Assembly (NCBI GenBank): GCA_964444665.1
Contig: CAYUIE010000009.1
Span: 62,001-126,000 of the forward strand
Reading direction: 5' to 3'
Source: CAYZTY01 sp964444665
Lineage (GTDB): Bacteria; Planctomycetota; Phycisphaerae; Sedimentisphaerales; CAYZTY01
DNA: 64,000 nt
Made by a program: the position numbers and the translations under genes. Below the pieces are notes generated by a model that was not told where the DNA came from, ran no database searches, and saw only the letters and a list, made by a program, of their open reading frames with translations. Positions 35,353 to 42,432 of this stretch are shown piece after piece (within the stretch, counting starts at the first letter, position 1; each line of letters opens with the position of its first letter).

Positions 35353-35405
35353 TCGTCCCGCCTCGGCGGGGAAACTTGCGCCATAGGTAGAGGCAGGCGG
35401 GGCGG
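35353..35405. repeat. GC-rich palindromic intergenic element (REP-like)
   Basis: CCCGCC (35357-35362), TC, GGCGGG (35365-35370) forms one tight hairpin. A second arm AGGCGGGG (35395-35402) can pair instead with 35356-35363. It lies between two same-strand genes with no coding potential. Its form is that of REP/MITE-like dispersed palindromes, but only one copy is in this window. Confidence 0.5.
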
Positions 35406-35429
35406 TGATTATTAATTCAAATTGTTCTT

Positions 35430-35852
35430 ATGGATTTGAAAACACGTATTTCATTTTTCCCATCGAGGCTGGCTGCTTTGCTGTCATTGTGCCTAATTAC
35501 CCCTTTAGGATTCTATCTATGGTCTTTCTATGGAGGCCCGTACAGGGTCTGGATTAGGTTTTACGTTACAGGCATCATTTACGAGATATTTTGGTCTCTG
35601 TTGGCCTTTCTCTTTTGGCCGCAGAGGAAAAACATTGCAAAAATCGTAGCTGTTGTATTCCTGATAACTTGCCTTCTTGAGTTTTTACAGCTCTGGAAGC
35701 CGGCCTTACTGCGGCAATTTCGCGGAACATATTTTGGGACTATCTTGATAGGCACCTCCTTCCAGTGGGGCCAATTCCCATATTACGTTATTGGAAGCTT
35801 AATTGCCTGGTTATGGTTGTATCTGCTGTCTAAAAATTCCCCGCCCGTTTAG
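35430..35852 (+). CDS. DUF2809-like small membrane protein
   Basis: A 140-residue integral membrane protein with about four hydrophobic helices. The pattern resembles DUF2809: a loop ELLQL-like (here CLLEFLQLWKP), L-R-x-F-R-G-T-Y-F-G-T-I-L-I-G-T-S-F, then W-G-Q-F-P-Y-Y-V-I-G. No biochemical role is known for the family. It lies 84 bases after the UDP-sugar decarboxylase, separated by the palindromic element. Confidence 0.75.
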   Translation: MDLKTRISFFPSRLAALLSLCLITPLGFYLWSFYGGPYRVWIRFYVTGIIYEIFWSLLAFLFWPQRKNIAKIVAVVFLITCLLEFLQLWKPALLRQFRGTYFGTILIGTSFQWGQFPYYVIGSLIAWLWLYLLSKNSPPV

Positions 35853-36005
35853 TCGGATGTATTGACCCTCACGGCCTTTTGTTTATTCGAAATTGTGTTG
35901 CGTAAAGCTATCGAGTACCTGTCGGTCGTTTCCGGTCAAAAACTCTAAATTACGAGAATCAGCGTAATCGTCAACCGTTGGTTTTGTATGGTCTTCGATT
36001 CTTTC

Positions 36006-36650
36006 CTAATTCAGCTTTCCGGCTTTCTTCCTGCGAATAATGCCTACAAGGCCTATACCAATAAAGCCCAGCATCAACGCACTCGGAGCGGGGATTGTTG
36101 AAATGCTGATGTTGACATTATCCAGTTCAACGGCCGTGAAAAGACTGTCATCGCTGCCCAGCAGGCCGAAGACTAAATACGCATTCGAATCCCTGAATGC
36201 CGAGACATCGAGCCTGGCCGTCATTCCGTCGAATGTTCCATAGGTATGGGTTTCGCCTTCGTTGTCCATATAGAAGAATTCATCAACATCCGGGGAGTAG
36301 GAAATCAGCGGAGTAAGGTCTGTGGAACTCATGTACAGAGCTGCTGTAAACACATCCGTTTCAGCGTCATCATATTGCCCCATCGATACATCGAAAGACA
36401 GCTCCATCGCCATAGAAGGAATGACAAATTCCTGGCTGAGTGTGCTCGATAGACCGGGCTGGTCTGTTATCTCTATAAGAACAGCAAGCTCATTGACGTC
36501 ATTATAGAAGACTATTCCGGAGGTAGTCCAGCCGCTAAGGCCAGCGCTGAAATCACCGTTTGTTAGCCCCGCAAAAGCCGTCAATGCAGGAAGTACTTGA
36601 ATGAGCATAACAAAACCACACAACTTGAAACTAATCCTTTTTCTGTTCAT
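36006..36650 (-). CDS. PEP-CTERM sorting-signal protein
   Basis: A 214-residue secreted protein. The start ATG at 36650 has GGAGG seven bases upstream; the longer frame from 36707 lacks one. A signal peptide ends near LTAFA. A mature region follows with a carbohydrate-binding-like jelly-roll look (NGDFSAGLSGWTTSG). The C-terminus is a PEP-CTERM tail: IPAPSALMLGFIGIGLVGII followed by RRKKAGK, with PAP in place of PEP. Such proteins are processed by exosortase and exported to the surface or biofilm matrix. No exosortase gene is in this window. Confidence 0.87.
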   Translation of the reverse strand: MNRKRISFKLCGFVMLIQVLPALTAFAGLTNGDFSAGLSGWTTSGIVFYNDVNELAVLIEITDQPGLSSTLSQEFVIPSMAMELSFDVSMGQYDDAETDVFTAALYMSSTDLTPLISYSPDVDEFFYMDNEGETHTYGTFDGMTARLDVSAFRDSNAYLVFGLLGSDDSLFTAVELDNVNISISTIPAPSALMLGFIGIGLVGIIRRKKAGKLN

Positions 36651-36812
36651 TGTCTTTCCTCCAATAGTACAACCATGAACCGCGCACGGATTCACGACCA
36701 CATCCATTTTTTTTGGGCATCCCTACTCCTGAATCCTCGTCCTGGAAGATGCATTTGTTTTTGTTGCGGGTCTTTTCTTCCTCCTCCGCAGACGGCAAAT
36801 TCGCAAATCGCG

Positions 36813-36840
36813 ATTATTTGCATTTATGTATGATTGTCAA
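36813..36840 (-). promoter_or_regulatory. Promoter of the PEP-CTERM gene
   Basis: On the minus strand TTGACA (36840-36835), a 16-bp spacer and AATAAT (36818-36813). It predicts a leader of about 155 bases before the ATG at 36650. Confidence 0.55.
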
Positions 36841-37180
36841 TTATAAATTCGGGGAAGGCGTTAAAAACTTTCAAAGCTTGAAATCTTTATTTCGAATGTC
36901 TGTTTTCGGCCTAACCGGGGGCAATTATAAGTCTGCTTTGCCTAATTGCTGACCAGCCTTGCTTTTAATTGACCTGTATTTGGAAAAATTGCACGGCCTA
37001 TGGAGTAAAAAGGATAAAAATTGTTACTACCTGGGCAAAAGACGTTGTTTGTTTCTTGCATGTTAATGATGGCTAAAGGAACGCACATTAACAGAGCAAA
37101 ACGCCCGATAAAAAACGAGAAGAGTTTATCTGCTGTTTATCCTGGGATGGCTTTTAAGCGAGCCTTACAGCTGTTTAAGC

Positions 37181-37209
37181 TTGACATCACGATGGGTAAA
37201 GGTTATAAT
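37181..37209 (+). promoter_or_regulatory. Consensus sigma70 promoter
   Basis: Perfect TTGACA (37181-37186), a 17-bp spacer, perfect TATAAT (37204-37209). The downstream gene starts about 50 bases beyond the predicted transcription start and has a strong G-rich ribosome site (AGGGGG). This is the best promoter in the window. Confidence 0.85.
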
Positions 37210-37267
37210 AACGCATCGGATTAGTTATGGGGTGATAAACTTTTCATAGTTATAGGGGGATGGGGTG

Positions 37268-39025
37268 ATGGCTTCACTAATAAAATCTTCAAGAGGAAAG
37301 TGTTTTCCGCGAGTTACTATCTGTTTATTATTGTGTTGTGTACTTTTGGTAATTTCGAGTTTGGATGTTTGGGCCGGGCCGGGAAGCGGTCCGCACGGAA
37401 AGAAACCGCACACGGGATATCAACACGGGGTATTTAATCCTGCCGGTTTTGGTTACGGAGGAGTTAAAAGCAACAAGCCGGGACCGCACAATGGTCCTGT
37501 GTTTAATGTGCCCACGCAGCCGGCTTCTATGCCGGCCAAACCTTTTACCCCTGCCGGGAACGTCGGTGGTCCAGGTGGAATGTGCGGAACACCGCCTGGT
37601 TTTGGGAATGTGTCGAACACACCTGCGCAGCCGAGTTCTGTGCCGGGCAATGGTGTCATAAAGACTAATTGCATTACCCCTGGAAAAGGACCCATTAGTA
37701 ATGGTGGGCCGAAAGTAGTTAAGACTGGCAATAATTTTTTTGTTGGTAAGCCGGGCTGCGGTGTTATTGTTAAATTGCATTCACCGCATAACACACCTCA
37801 GGGTGGTTTTGCGGCCGGCTCGCCGGGAAAGTGTATCGCCTCTGGAGATATTTTTTCTATGGCGTTGAGAAATCTTAGCGCTAACGCAGCAGGTCACAAA
37901 AAGCCCGGTCCCCCACTGGGACATGGTAAAAATCACTGGGTGGGTGGAATAAATCCAGTTGGTGGTAATGGCGTTAGCAATGTTACCTGCTGCAACGGTA
38001 ACTGGAGCAAAGGCAACAAAGGTAAAGGAATGGGCAACATCTGGGTTGGCAATCAAGGTTGTGGCATTGGTGGTGGTATGGCTGGGGGCTGCAAACATAA
38101 GCCTTCGAATCATAAATGTTCACCGAAGCCTCCGTGTCCGCCGAAACATAAATGTTGGCCGAAACATAAATGTTGTCCGAAACCTCCATGTCCACCAAAA
38201 CCTCCGTGTCCACCAAAGCCTCCTTGTCCGCCGGAGCCACCGCAACCACCGGAGAAACCGATACCTCCGTTGGAAGTGCCGATTCCAGAGTTGATAGTTC
38301 CGGGTATTGTTGAGGAGGTAAGGTTTGAGGAAGCCGGATGTCCCGCCTTGATGCAATGGCTGGCAACAGAGCTTGGAATTGGCGAGGATGAACAAATACA
38401 GGTCGGCATCGCGAATGCTCTTTTCGCTTCAACGGATTTACAGCCATGCCAGATGGCCGCGGCACTTAAAAATGCTGCCGGAATTTTACAGGATCCTCAG
38501 GGGACTCACATCGCCGCTCTGCTCGCCGTAGTTAACGAGTTCGCCTCAAGTCCTGCACCTATTTCCGAGGAGCAGATAGCTTCGATTAGTCAGGCGTTAG
38601 CGCTTGGCCGCGAGGCCGATGATGGGGAGCAGTATGCCATAGCAGCACAGTGGTTTGATTCACTCGTCAAATATGTTAATCTCCTGAGTGACCAGATGGG
38701 CTGGTCAGTTGCCGAATCAGTGGCGTTGGTTATGGATAAGTACGGCAATGCTATCGTGGATAGCGAAAACGCGAGCCTCATTTCTTATCTCGAAGCCCGC
38801 TTGGGGTCGCTTGAGCTTTCTCGTGACAGTATCGACCGCACTGGAGTTCAAAAGTCAAAAAGCCCACAGCTCGGTAGGGCAAAACTTATAGGCACTGCTC
38901 AGCCGACAGAAGCCTTTGTTTCGCCCGCCTTCGTTGACCTTTATTACCTGTTTGGTAGCTTGGCGGTTCTGGGTGTAACAGGAGGTATATATACCCTCTG
39001 GGGTAAATTGAAGCTTAAAAGGTAG
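37268..39025 (+). CDS. Gly/Pro/Cys-rich secreted protein with C-terminal anchor, unknown function
   Basis: A 585-residue protein from the ATG at 37268 (a GTG precedes it). A signal peptide (hydrophobic core ICLLLCCVLLVISSL, cleavage near VWA) leads into about 250 residues rich in Gly, Pro, Asn and scattered Cys. Then comes a Lys/Pro/Cys repeat tract (repeats of P-P-C-P-P-K and H-K-C-x-P-K, about residues 275-325) and a Pro-rich stalk. A helical domain of about 170 residues starts at EEAGCPALMQWLATELGI. A C-terminal membrane helix near LYYLFGSLAVLGVTGGIYTL ends in KLKLKR. From memory the helical domain resembles C-terminal parts of large haemagglutinin-like surface proteins in environmental bacteria; I cannot confirm this. 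It is monocistronic. Confidence 0.85.
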   Translation: MASLIKSSRGKCFPRVTICLLLCCVLLVISSLDVWAGPGSGPHGKKPHTGYQHGVFNPAGFGYGGVKSNKPGPHNGPVFNVPTQPASMPAKPFTPAGNVGGPGGMCGTPPGFGNVSNTPAQPSSVPGNGVIKTNCITPGKGPISNGGPKVVKTGNNFFVGKPGCGVIVKLHSPHNTPQGGFAAGSPGKCIASGDIFSMALRNLSANAAGHKKPGPPLGHGKNHWVGGINPVGGNGVSNVTCCNGNWSKGNKGKGMGNIWVGNQGCGIGGGMAGGCKHKPSNHKCSPKPPCPPKHKCWPKHKCCPKPPCPPKPPCPPKPPCPPEPPQPPEKPIPPLEVPIPELIVPGIVEEVRFEEAGCPALMQWLATELGIGEDEQIQVGIANALFASTDLQPCQMAAALKNAAGILQDPQGTHIAALLAVVNEFASSPAPISEEQIASISQALALGREADDGEQYAIAAQWFDSLVKYVNLLSDQMGWSVAESVALVMDKYGNAIVDSENASLISYLEARLGSLELSRDSIDRTGVQKSKSPQLGRAKLIGTAQPTEAFVSPAFVDLYYLFGSLAVLGVTGGIYTLWGKLKLKR

Positions 39026-39090
39026 TCGAAAATAAGCGGCAAAGATGCTTGGAATTTGCTTGCTTTAAACATTGTTAAATAACCGGGGCA

Positions 39091-39119
39091 CCCTGAGTTC
39101 TTTCTCCTGCTCAGGGTTT
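39091..39119 (+). terminator. Terminator hairpin 1 after the surface-protein gene
   Basis: CCCTGAG (39091-39097) pairs with CTCAGGG (39110-39116) across a 12-base loop, followed by TTTACT. It lies 65 bases after the stop codon. The T run is short, so it may be partial. Confidence 0.6.
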
Positions 39120-39143
39120 ACTCCGGATGATTTTTCACAGCAG

Positions 39144-39209
39144 GGTCGATGGAGTTTCAGAGAAATCACGGGAAATGATAAAAGTGCTCTCTCCATCGAC
39201 CTTTTAATT
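39144..39209 (+). terminator. Hairpin 2 / terminator
   Basis: GGTCGATGGAG (39144-39154) pairs perfectly with CTCCATCGACC (39191-39201), followed by TTTTAATTT. The 36-base loop is long for an intrinsic terminator, but the T-rich tail fits. Confidence 0.55.
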
Positions 39210-39256
39210 TAATTGAACTTGATTATAGGCAAATCTTCTTTCGTAACTTTCACGGA

Positions 39257-40708
39257 ATGTCCGTTCTGGCGCACCGGCTGCTGCCTTTAAATTGGTTGCA
39301 TATCGTAAATATATTTAGTATATCACAAACTGATATGGGTAATTTGACGGAAGATAGTGCCAAGAGAATAAATCCGAATCGTCCTAAGCTCGGCTTTTGG
39401 GTGTTTATAATCCTCGGAGCGATGCTGTGTATTGAGCTGGTAAATGGCATAAGGATTTGGGCCGGGGATGATGGTTCGAGGGTCTTTCCGTTCGGTTACA
39501 TAAGCAAAGGAGTATGGTCCCTGGCTGCTTTTATTCGACCGCTCGACGCAGACAGCACCGATATTGCCCCTGGATTGACCGCAACATATAATGCCCTGCA
39601 CAAAGACCCCAATCTCTATTCCGATTTCCATATGCAGGGTAGTAATTTTCTTTATCCGCCTTCGGCCGTTGTCGAGCTGGCGCCGTTTGCTTATTTTGCC
39701 CGCCCGACAGACCTGTCAACTGCGACAAGACTCGTTGATTTAAGTGGACGGATATGCGTGTTGGCGACTATCGTGATAGCTCTTTTTTTCTTGTGGCGTT
39801 TACTTCCTTCTCGTTGGGAAAGGCTGTGGGTCATCCTGCTGCTGGCCGCATTTTATCCTCTTCGGTGGATGCTCGTATGTGTACAGGCCCAGTCATTCGT
39901 TACTTTGTTCGTGGCTTTAGTTGTTTTGATGTATGCTACGGGCCGGCAAGTGCCCGCCGGAGTATTCCTTGCTTTGGCGGCTTGTATTAAACCGTATTTG
40001 GCGCTGCTGTTGTTGTTCGCTGCCTTCCGCAGGCGATGGCGTCTGATTTTTGCTGCTGTGATAACCGCAGGTGTTATCATCTCGGCAAGTATATTTGTCG
40101 TAGGTATTACGCCGTGGCGGATTTATCTAACCAAAATGCTGCCGATTATGTCACAGGGCACCGGCTTTTATCCCAACCAGTCGATTAATGGTATTGTACA
40201 TCGTTGGCTCGGGAATTTCAGCTTTGTCCTGGGACCAAAATCCTTTGCGGTTATGCTTGCGTCCCGAATAGCTGCTGTTGTTTTTATTTGTCTGTCAATT
40301 TGTCCCCGGCCGTTTAGACAAAATAAACCACCTCAAGACTCTTATGAGGTTATAAAGCAAAATCCTGGCCCATTGCCGCAGGTTTTTTTACTTCGCGCAG
40401 TGGACGTATCAATTGCGATTTTGGCTATAACCATGAGCAGCCCGATTGCCTGGGAGCACTATTATGCATGGTCTATCGTTTTGTTCTCTATCTGTTTGGC
40501 CATAATTGTTTGCTCTGCTTTACCGCGGGGATTACTAAGCCTGCTGGCTTGTAGTTATCTACTCTTGGGGACTTATTGGGTACCTGTCCAGGCTGCGATA
40601 TCCGGGCCTCTGTCAGTGATAAACTCTGCGCAATTTTTTGGTGCTGTGCTGCTTTTGGCGGTTGCCTGGTATGCTCAGGTCAGTCTCTCTCGTGTTCAGT
40701 TGCTGTAA
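39257..40708 (+). CDS. DUF2029 / GT87-like polyprenol-phosphate sugar mannosyltransferase
   Basis: Integral membrane protein of up to 483 residues with about ten hydrophobic helices. A large outer loop after the first helix contains the DUF2029-type segment YSDFHMQGSNFLYPPSAVV, with later ACIKPYLALLLLFA, NQSINGIVHRW and SSPIAWEHYYAWSIVLF. Family members use a polyprenyl-phosphate sugar donor on the periplasmic side. The start is uncertain: ATG at 39257 or 39335 (MGNLTED), neither with a clear ribosome site. It is convergent with the next gene, 19 bases away. Confidence 0.82.
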   Translation: MSVLAHRLLPLNWLHIVNIFSISQTDMGNLTEDSAKRINPNRPKLGFWVFIILGAMLCIELVNGIRIWAGDDGSRVFPFGYISKGVWSLAAFIRPLDADSTDIAPGLTATYNALHKDPNLYSDFHMQGSNFLYPPSAVVELAPFAYFARPTDLSTATRLVDLSGRICVLATIVIALFFLWRLLPSRWERLWVILLLAAFYPLRWMLVCVQAQSFVTLFVALVVLMYATGRQVPAGVFLALAACIKPYLALLLLFAAFRRRWRLIFAAVITAGVIISASIFVVGITPWRIYLTKMLPIMSQGTGFYPNQSINGIVHRWLGNFSFVLGPKSFAVMLASRIAAVVFICLSICPRPFRQNKPPQDSYEVIKQNPGPLPQVFLLRAVDVSIAILAITMSSPIAWEHYYAWSIVLFSICLAIIVCSALPRGLLSLLACSYLLLGTYWVPVQAAISGPLSVINSAQFFGAVLLLAVAWYAQVSLSRVQLL

Positions 40709-40727
40709 ACTTTGTCTATTTTTTTTC

Positions 40728-42326
40728 TCAGGCAGAAGATTTTTGTATTGCTGAGTTGTCGGCCGAATATACCTGCACTAACCTGCGCATGCTTAACAGA
40801 AATACTCCTATATTTGCAAGCCACATACATAGCAGCATATAAAAGACCTTTTTTGATTTCAGCAATGCAGCGGCTTTGAAGGGATAAAAATTTATATTAT
40901 AAGCTCCTCTCACCACCTGTTCGGTTTGGTTAGCCCTAAGTAGAAGCGGCTCTTCTTCAGTCACTTTTACAGAACTAAAGTCTCGATTGTTGAGTATATG
41001 CCTGCCGATATTTTCGAATCGCATCAAAATGTGTGACTGTCTCCAGTCCCAGACCCACTCGTCCGGGATAATGCAGTGGTTCGGATTCTGTACAAACTCA
41101 AGATGAAAACTATACACTACTGATATCACCTGTATTGAAGCGCTTATTATTATCAGCGATATTACCAGTCTTTTGGCAAGGGCTTTCAAATTAGAAGCAA
41201 ACAATTGTGCCAGCGGAAGAACTAAAAACGGCAGCATTGTAACTTGATACCTCGTTGACCAGGAATAATCACCCGCCCAGGCCGTGAAGAAGCTGTGGAA
41301 AATAAAATTGACGGCAATCGCCGGGAAAATAGCTAAGGCCACAAGCTTGTGACGACGGAAAAATCCCCAGGCGTACAACGCAAACAATATAAGAACGGGA
41401 TTATAAAACAATATGCCCTTACCCGGACTAAATAACATCGCCGCAAGTGTCGGCAGGGGTGAGCTTTCAAAAAGCTTGTGTCCCTGCCACGCTATTGCCA
41501 TTGCCGGGGCATAACCGGTCTCGAAGATGCTGCCGAACCGCGCGTAATTGTACCAGCCTACAATCGCAATCGAGCTGCCGATTCCGAGTATACCCGCAGC
41601 GAACCCTCTTCCAAGGCGTTTAACCAGCGATACTTTATTCCGCGAAAATATCTCGCCCATCACCGCAGCTAAGCATATCACAAGAACCTCGAGTGCAGAC
41701 GAAGGTCGAAATAGAATACACATCCCGGCCGCCACGCAAAACAGCCATACATAAACGCTTCGCTGCTCCCGGTAATACTTTACCATAAACAGTACTGCCA
41801 AAACCATCAGCAGAGCTATCTGTGTCTGCTCCTGTGTATTAACCGAATAGTGCAGATATGTCGTACAGCCGCCCAACACCGCGGCAGTCTTGACGGCTGT
41901 CCTTTTGTTATAACCCAGTGCAAGCACAAGGCGATAAAAAATCCACACTCCCATCGCCCCAATCGCGGGAAACATTATGACCGAGGCCAGAAACTGCGCC
42001 ATCAAATCCGCAACATCCGCACCTATCGGCGTAACCTTCTCCAATACCAATCCGATTGCCGTAAATGGTAGAAGCAACAACGACTGCCCCAGGCCGTATA
42101 AAGCATAACGTTTGCCGTCAACACCCCTGTAGAAATTCCAGGTGGTAATTGAATCTTCGAGCCAGAAGCCGCGCCCACGAATAATTTGCCGAGAGACTGA
42201 CCATCGTAATTCCGTATCGCCCGGCGGATTGCCCGGACTAAATAGAGAATATAAAAGAAACGACGTAAGAAATATAAGAAAGCCGGTTTTTGATGTTAGC
42301 TTCTTTTTTCTAAAAGGACTATCCAT
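40728..42326 (-). CDS. GT-C type membrane glycosyltransferase-like protein
   Basis: A 532-residue protein with about eleven hydrophobic helices. After the first helix comes a short outer loop GNPPGDTELRWSVSRQIIRG, the position of the catalytic acidic residue in GT-C enzymes (GT39/GT83-like). It continues with TYLHYSVNTQEQTQIALLM and CILFRPSSALEVLVI. The acceptor is unknown. Together with two other large multi-helix proteins nearby it points to glycan assembly on polyprenyl carriers. A possible promoter is at 42381-42409 (minus). Confidence 0.72.
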   Translation of the reverse strand: MDSPFRKKKLTSKTGFLIFLTSFLLYSLFSPGNPPGDTELRWSVSRQIIRGRGFWLEDSITTWNFYRGVDGKRYALYGLGQSLLLLPFTAIGLVLEKVTPIGADVADLMAQFLASVIMFPAIGAMGVWIFYRLVLALGYNKRTAVKTAAVLGGCTTYLHYSVNTQEQTQIALLMVLAVLFMVKYYREQRSVYVWLFCVAAGMCILFRPSSALEVLVICLAAVMGEIFSRNKVSLVKRLGRGFAAGILGIGSSIAIVGWYNYARFGSIFETGYAPAMAIAWQGHKLFESSPLPTLAAMLFSPGKGILFYNPVLILFALYAWGFFRRHKLVALAIFPAIAVNFIFHSFFTAWAGDYSWSTRYQVTMLPFLVLPLAQLFASNLKALAKRLVISLIIISASIQVISVVYSFHLEFVQNPNHCIIPDEWVWDWRQSHILMRFENIGRHILNNRDFSSVKVTEEEPLLLRANQTEQVVRGAYNINFYPFKAAALLKSKKVFYMLLCMWLANIGVFLLSMRRLVQVYSADNSAIQKSSA

Positions 42327-42357
42327 ATAAAACAGCTCTTACGATTGTGGTTTTCGT

Positions 42358-42385
42358 TTGCCTTCTGTCTGGTATTTGTTATAAT
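42358..42385 (+). promoter_or_regulatory. Candidate promoter of the sulfatase-fold pair
   Basis: TTGCCT (42358-42363), a 16-bp spacer, and an extended -10 TGTTATAAT whose hexamer is at 42380-42385. A leader of about 40 bases precedes the ATG at 42433. Confidence 0.5.
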
Positions 42386-42409
42386 AACTGTTCGAGTAAT
42401 GAATGTCAT
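42381..42409 (-). promoter_or_regulatory. Candidate promoter of the GT-C gene
   Basis: On the minus strand ATGACA (42409-42404), a 17-bp spacer, TATTAT (42386-42381). It overlaps the -10 box of the opposite promoter, so the two may interfere. Confidence 0.4.
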
Positions 42410-42432
42410 TGGTTTTCTAAAGCTTTTTTATT

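Larger units (their letters stand above)
36651..37267. other. 617-base divergent intergenic region
   Basis: Between the PEP-CTERM gene (-) and the Gly/Pro/Cys-rich gene (+). It holds one promoter on each strand (36813-36840 minus; 37181-37209 plus). A 67-codon plus-strand frame at 37021-37224 runs through the plus promoter and has no family features. I see no tRNA or repeat in it. Confidence 0.6.

Noticed and set aside
37021..37224. Plus-strand 67-codon frame upstream of the surface-protein gene
   Set aside because: It runs through the consensus promoter at 37181-37209, lacks a ribosome site and has no domain.
38100..38250. The repeat tract in the surface-protein gene as a possible CRISPR or minisatellite
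   Set aside because: The repeats are short, in frame and without spacers, so they are coding repeats, not a CRISPR array.
38120..38409. Antisense Gly-rich and Trp/Arg-rich frames opposite the Pro/Cys repeat tract
   Set aside because: Low-complexity by-products of the P-P-C-P-P-K repeat read on the other strand.
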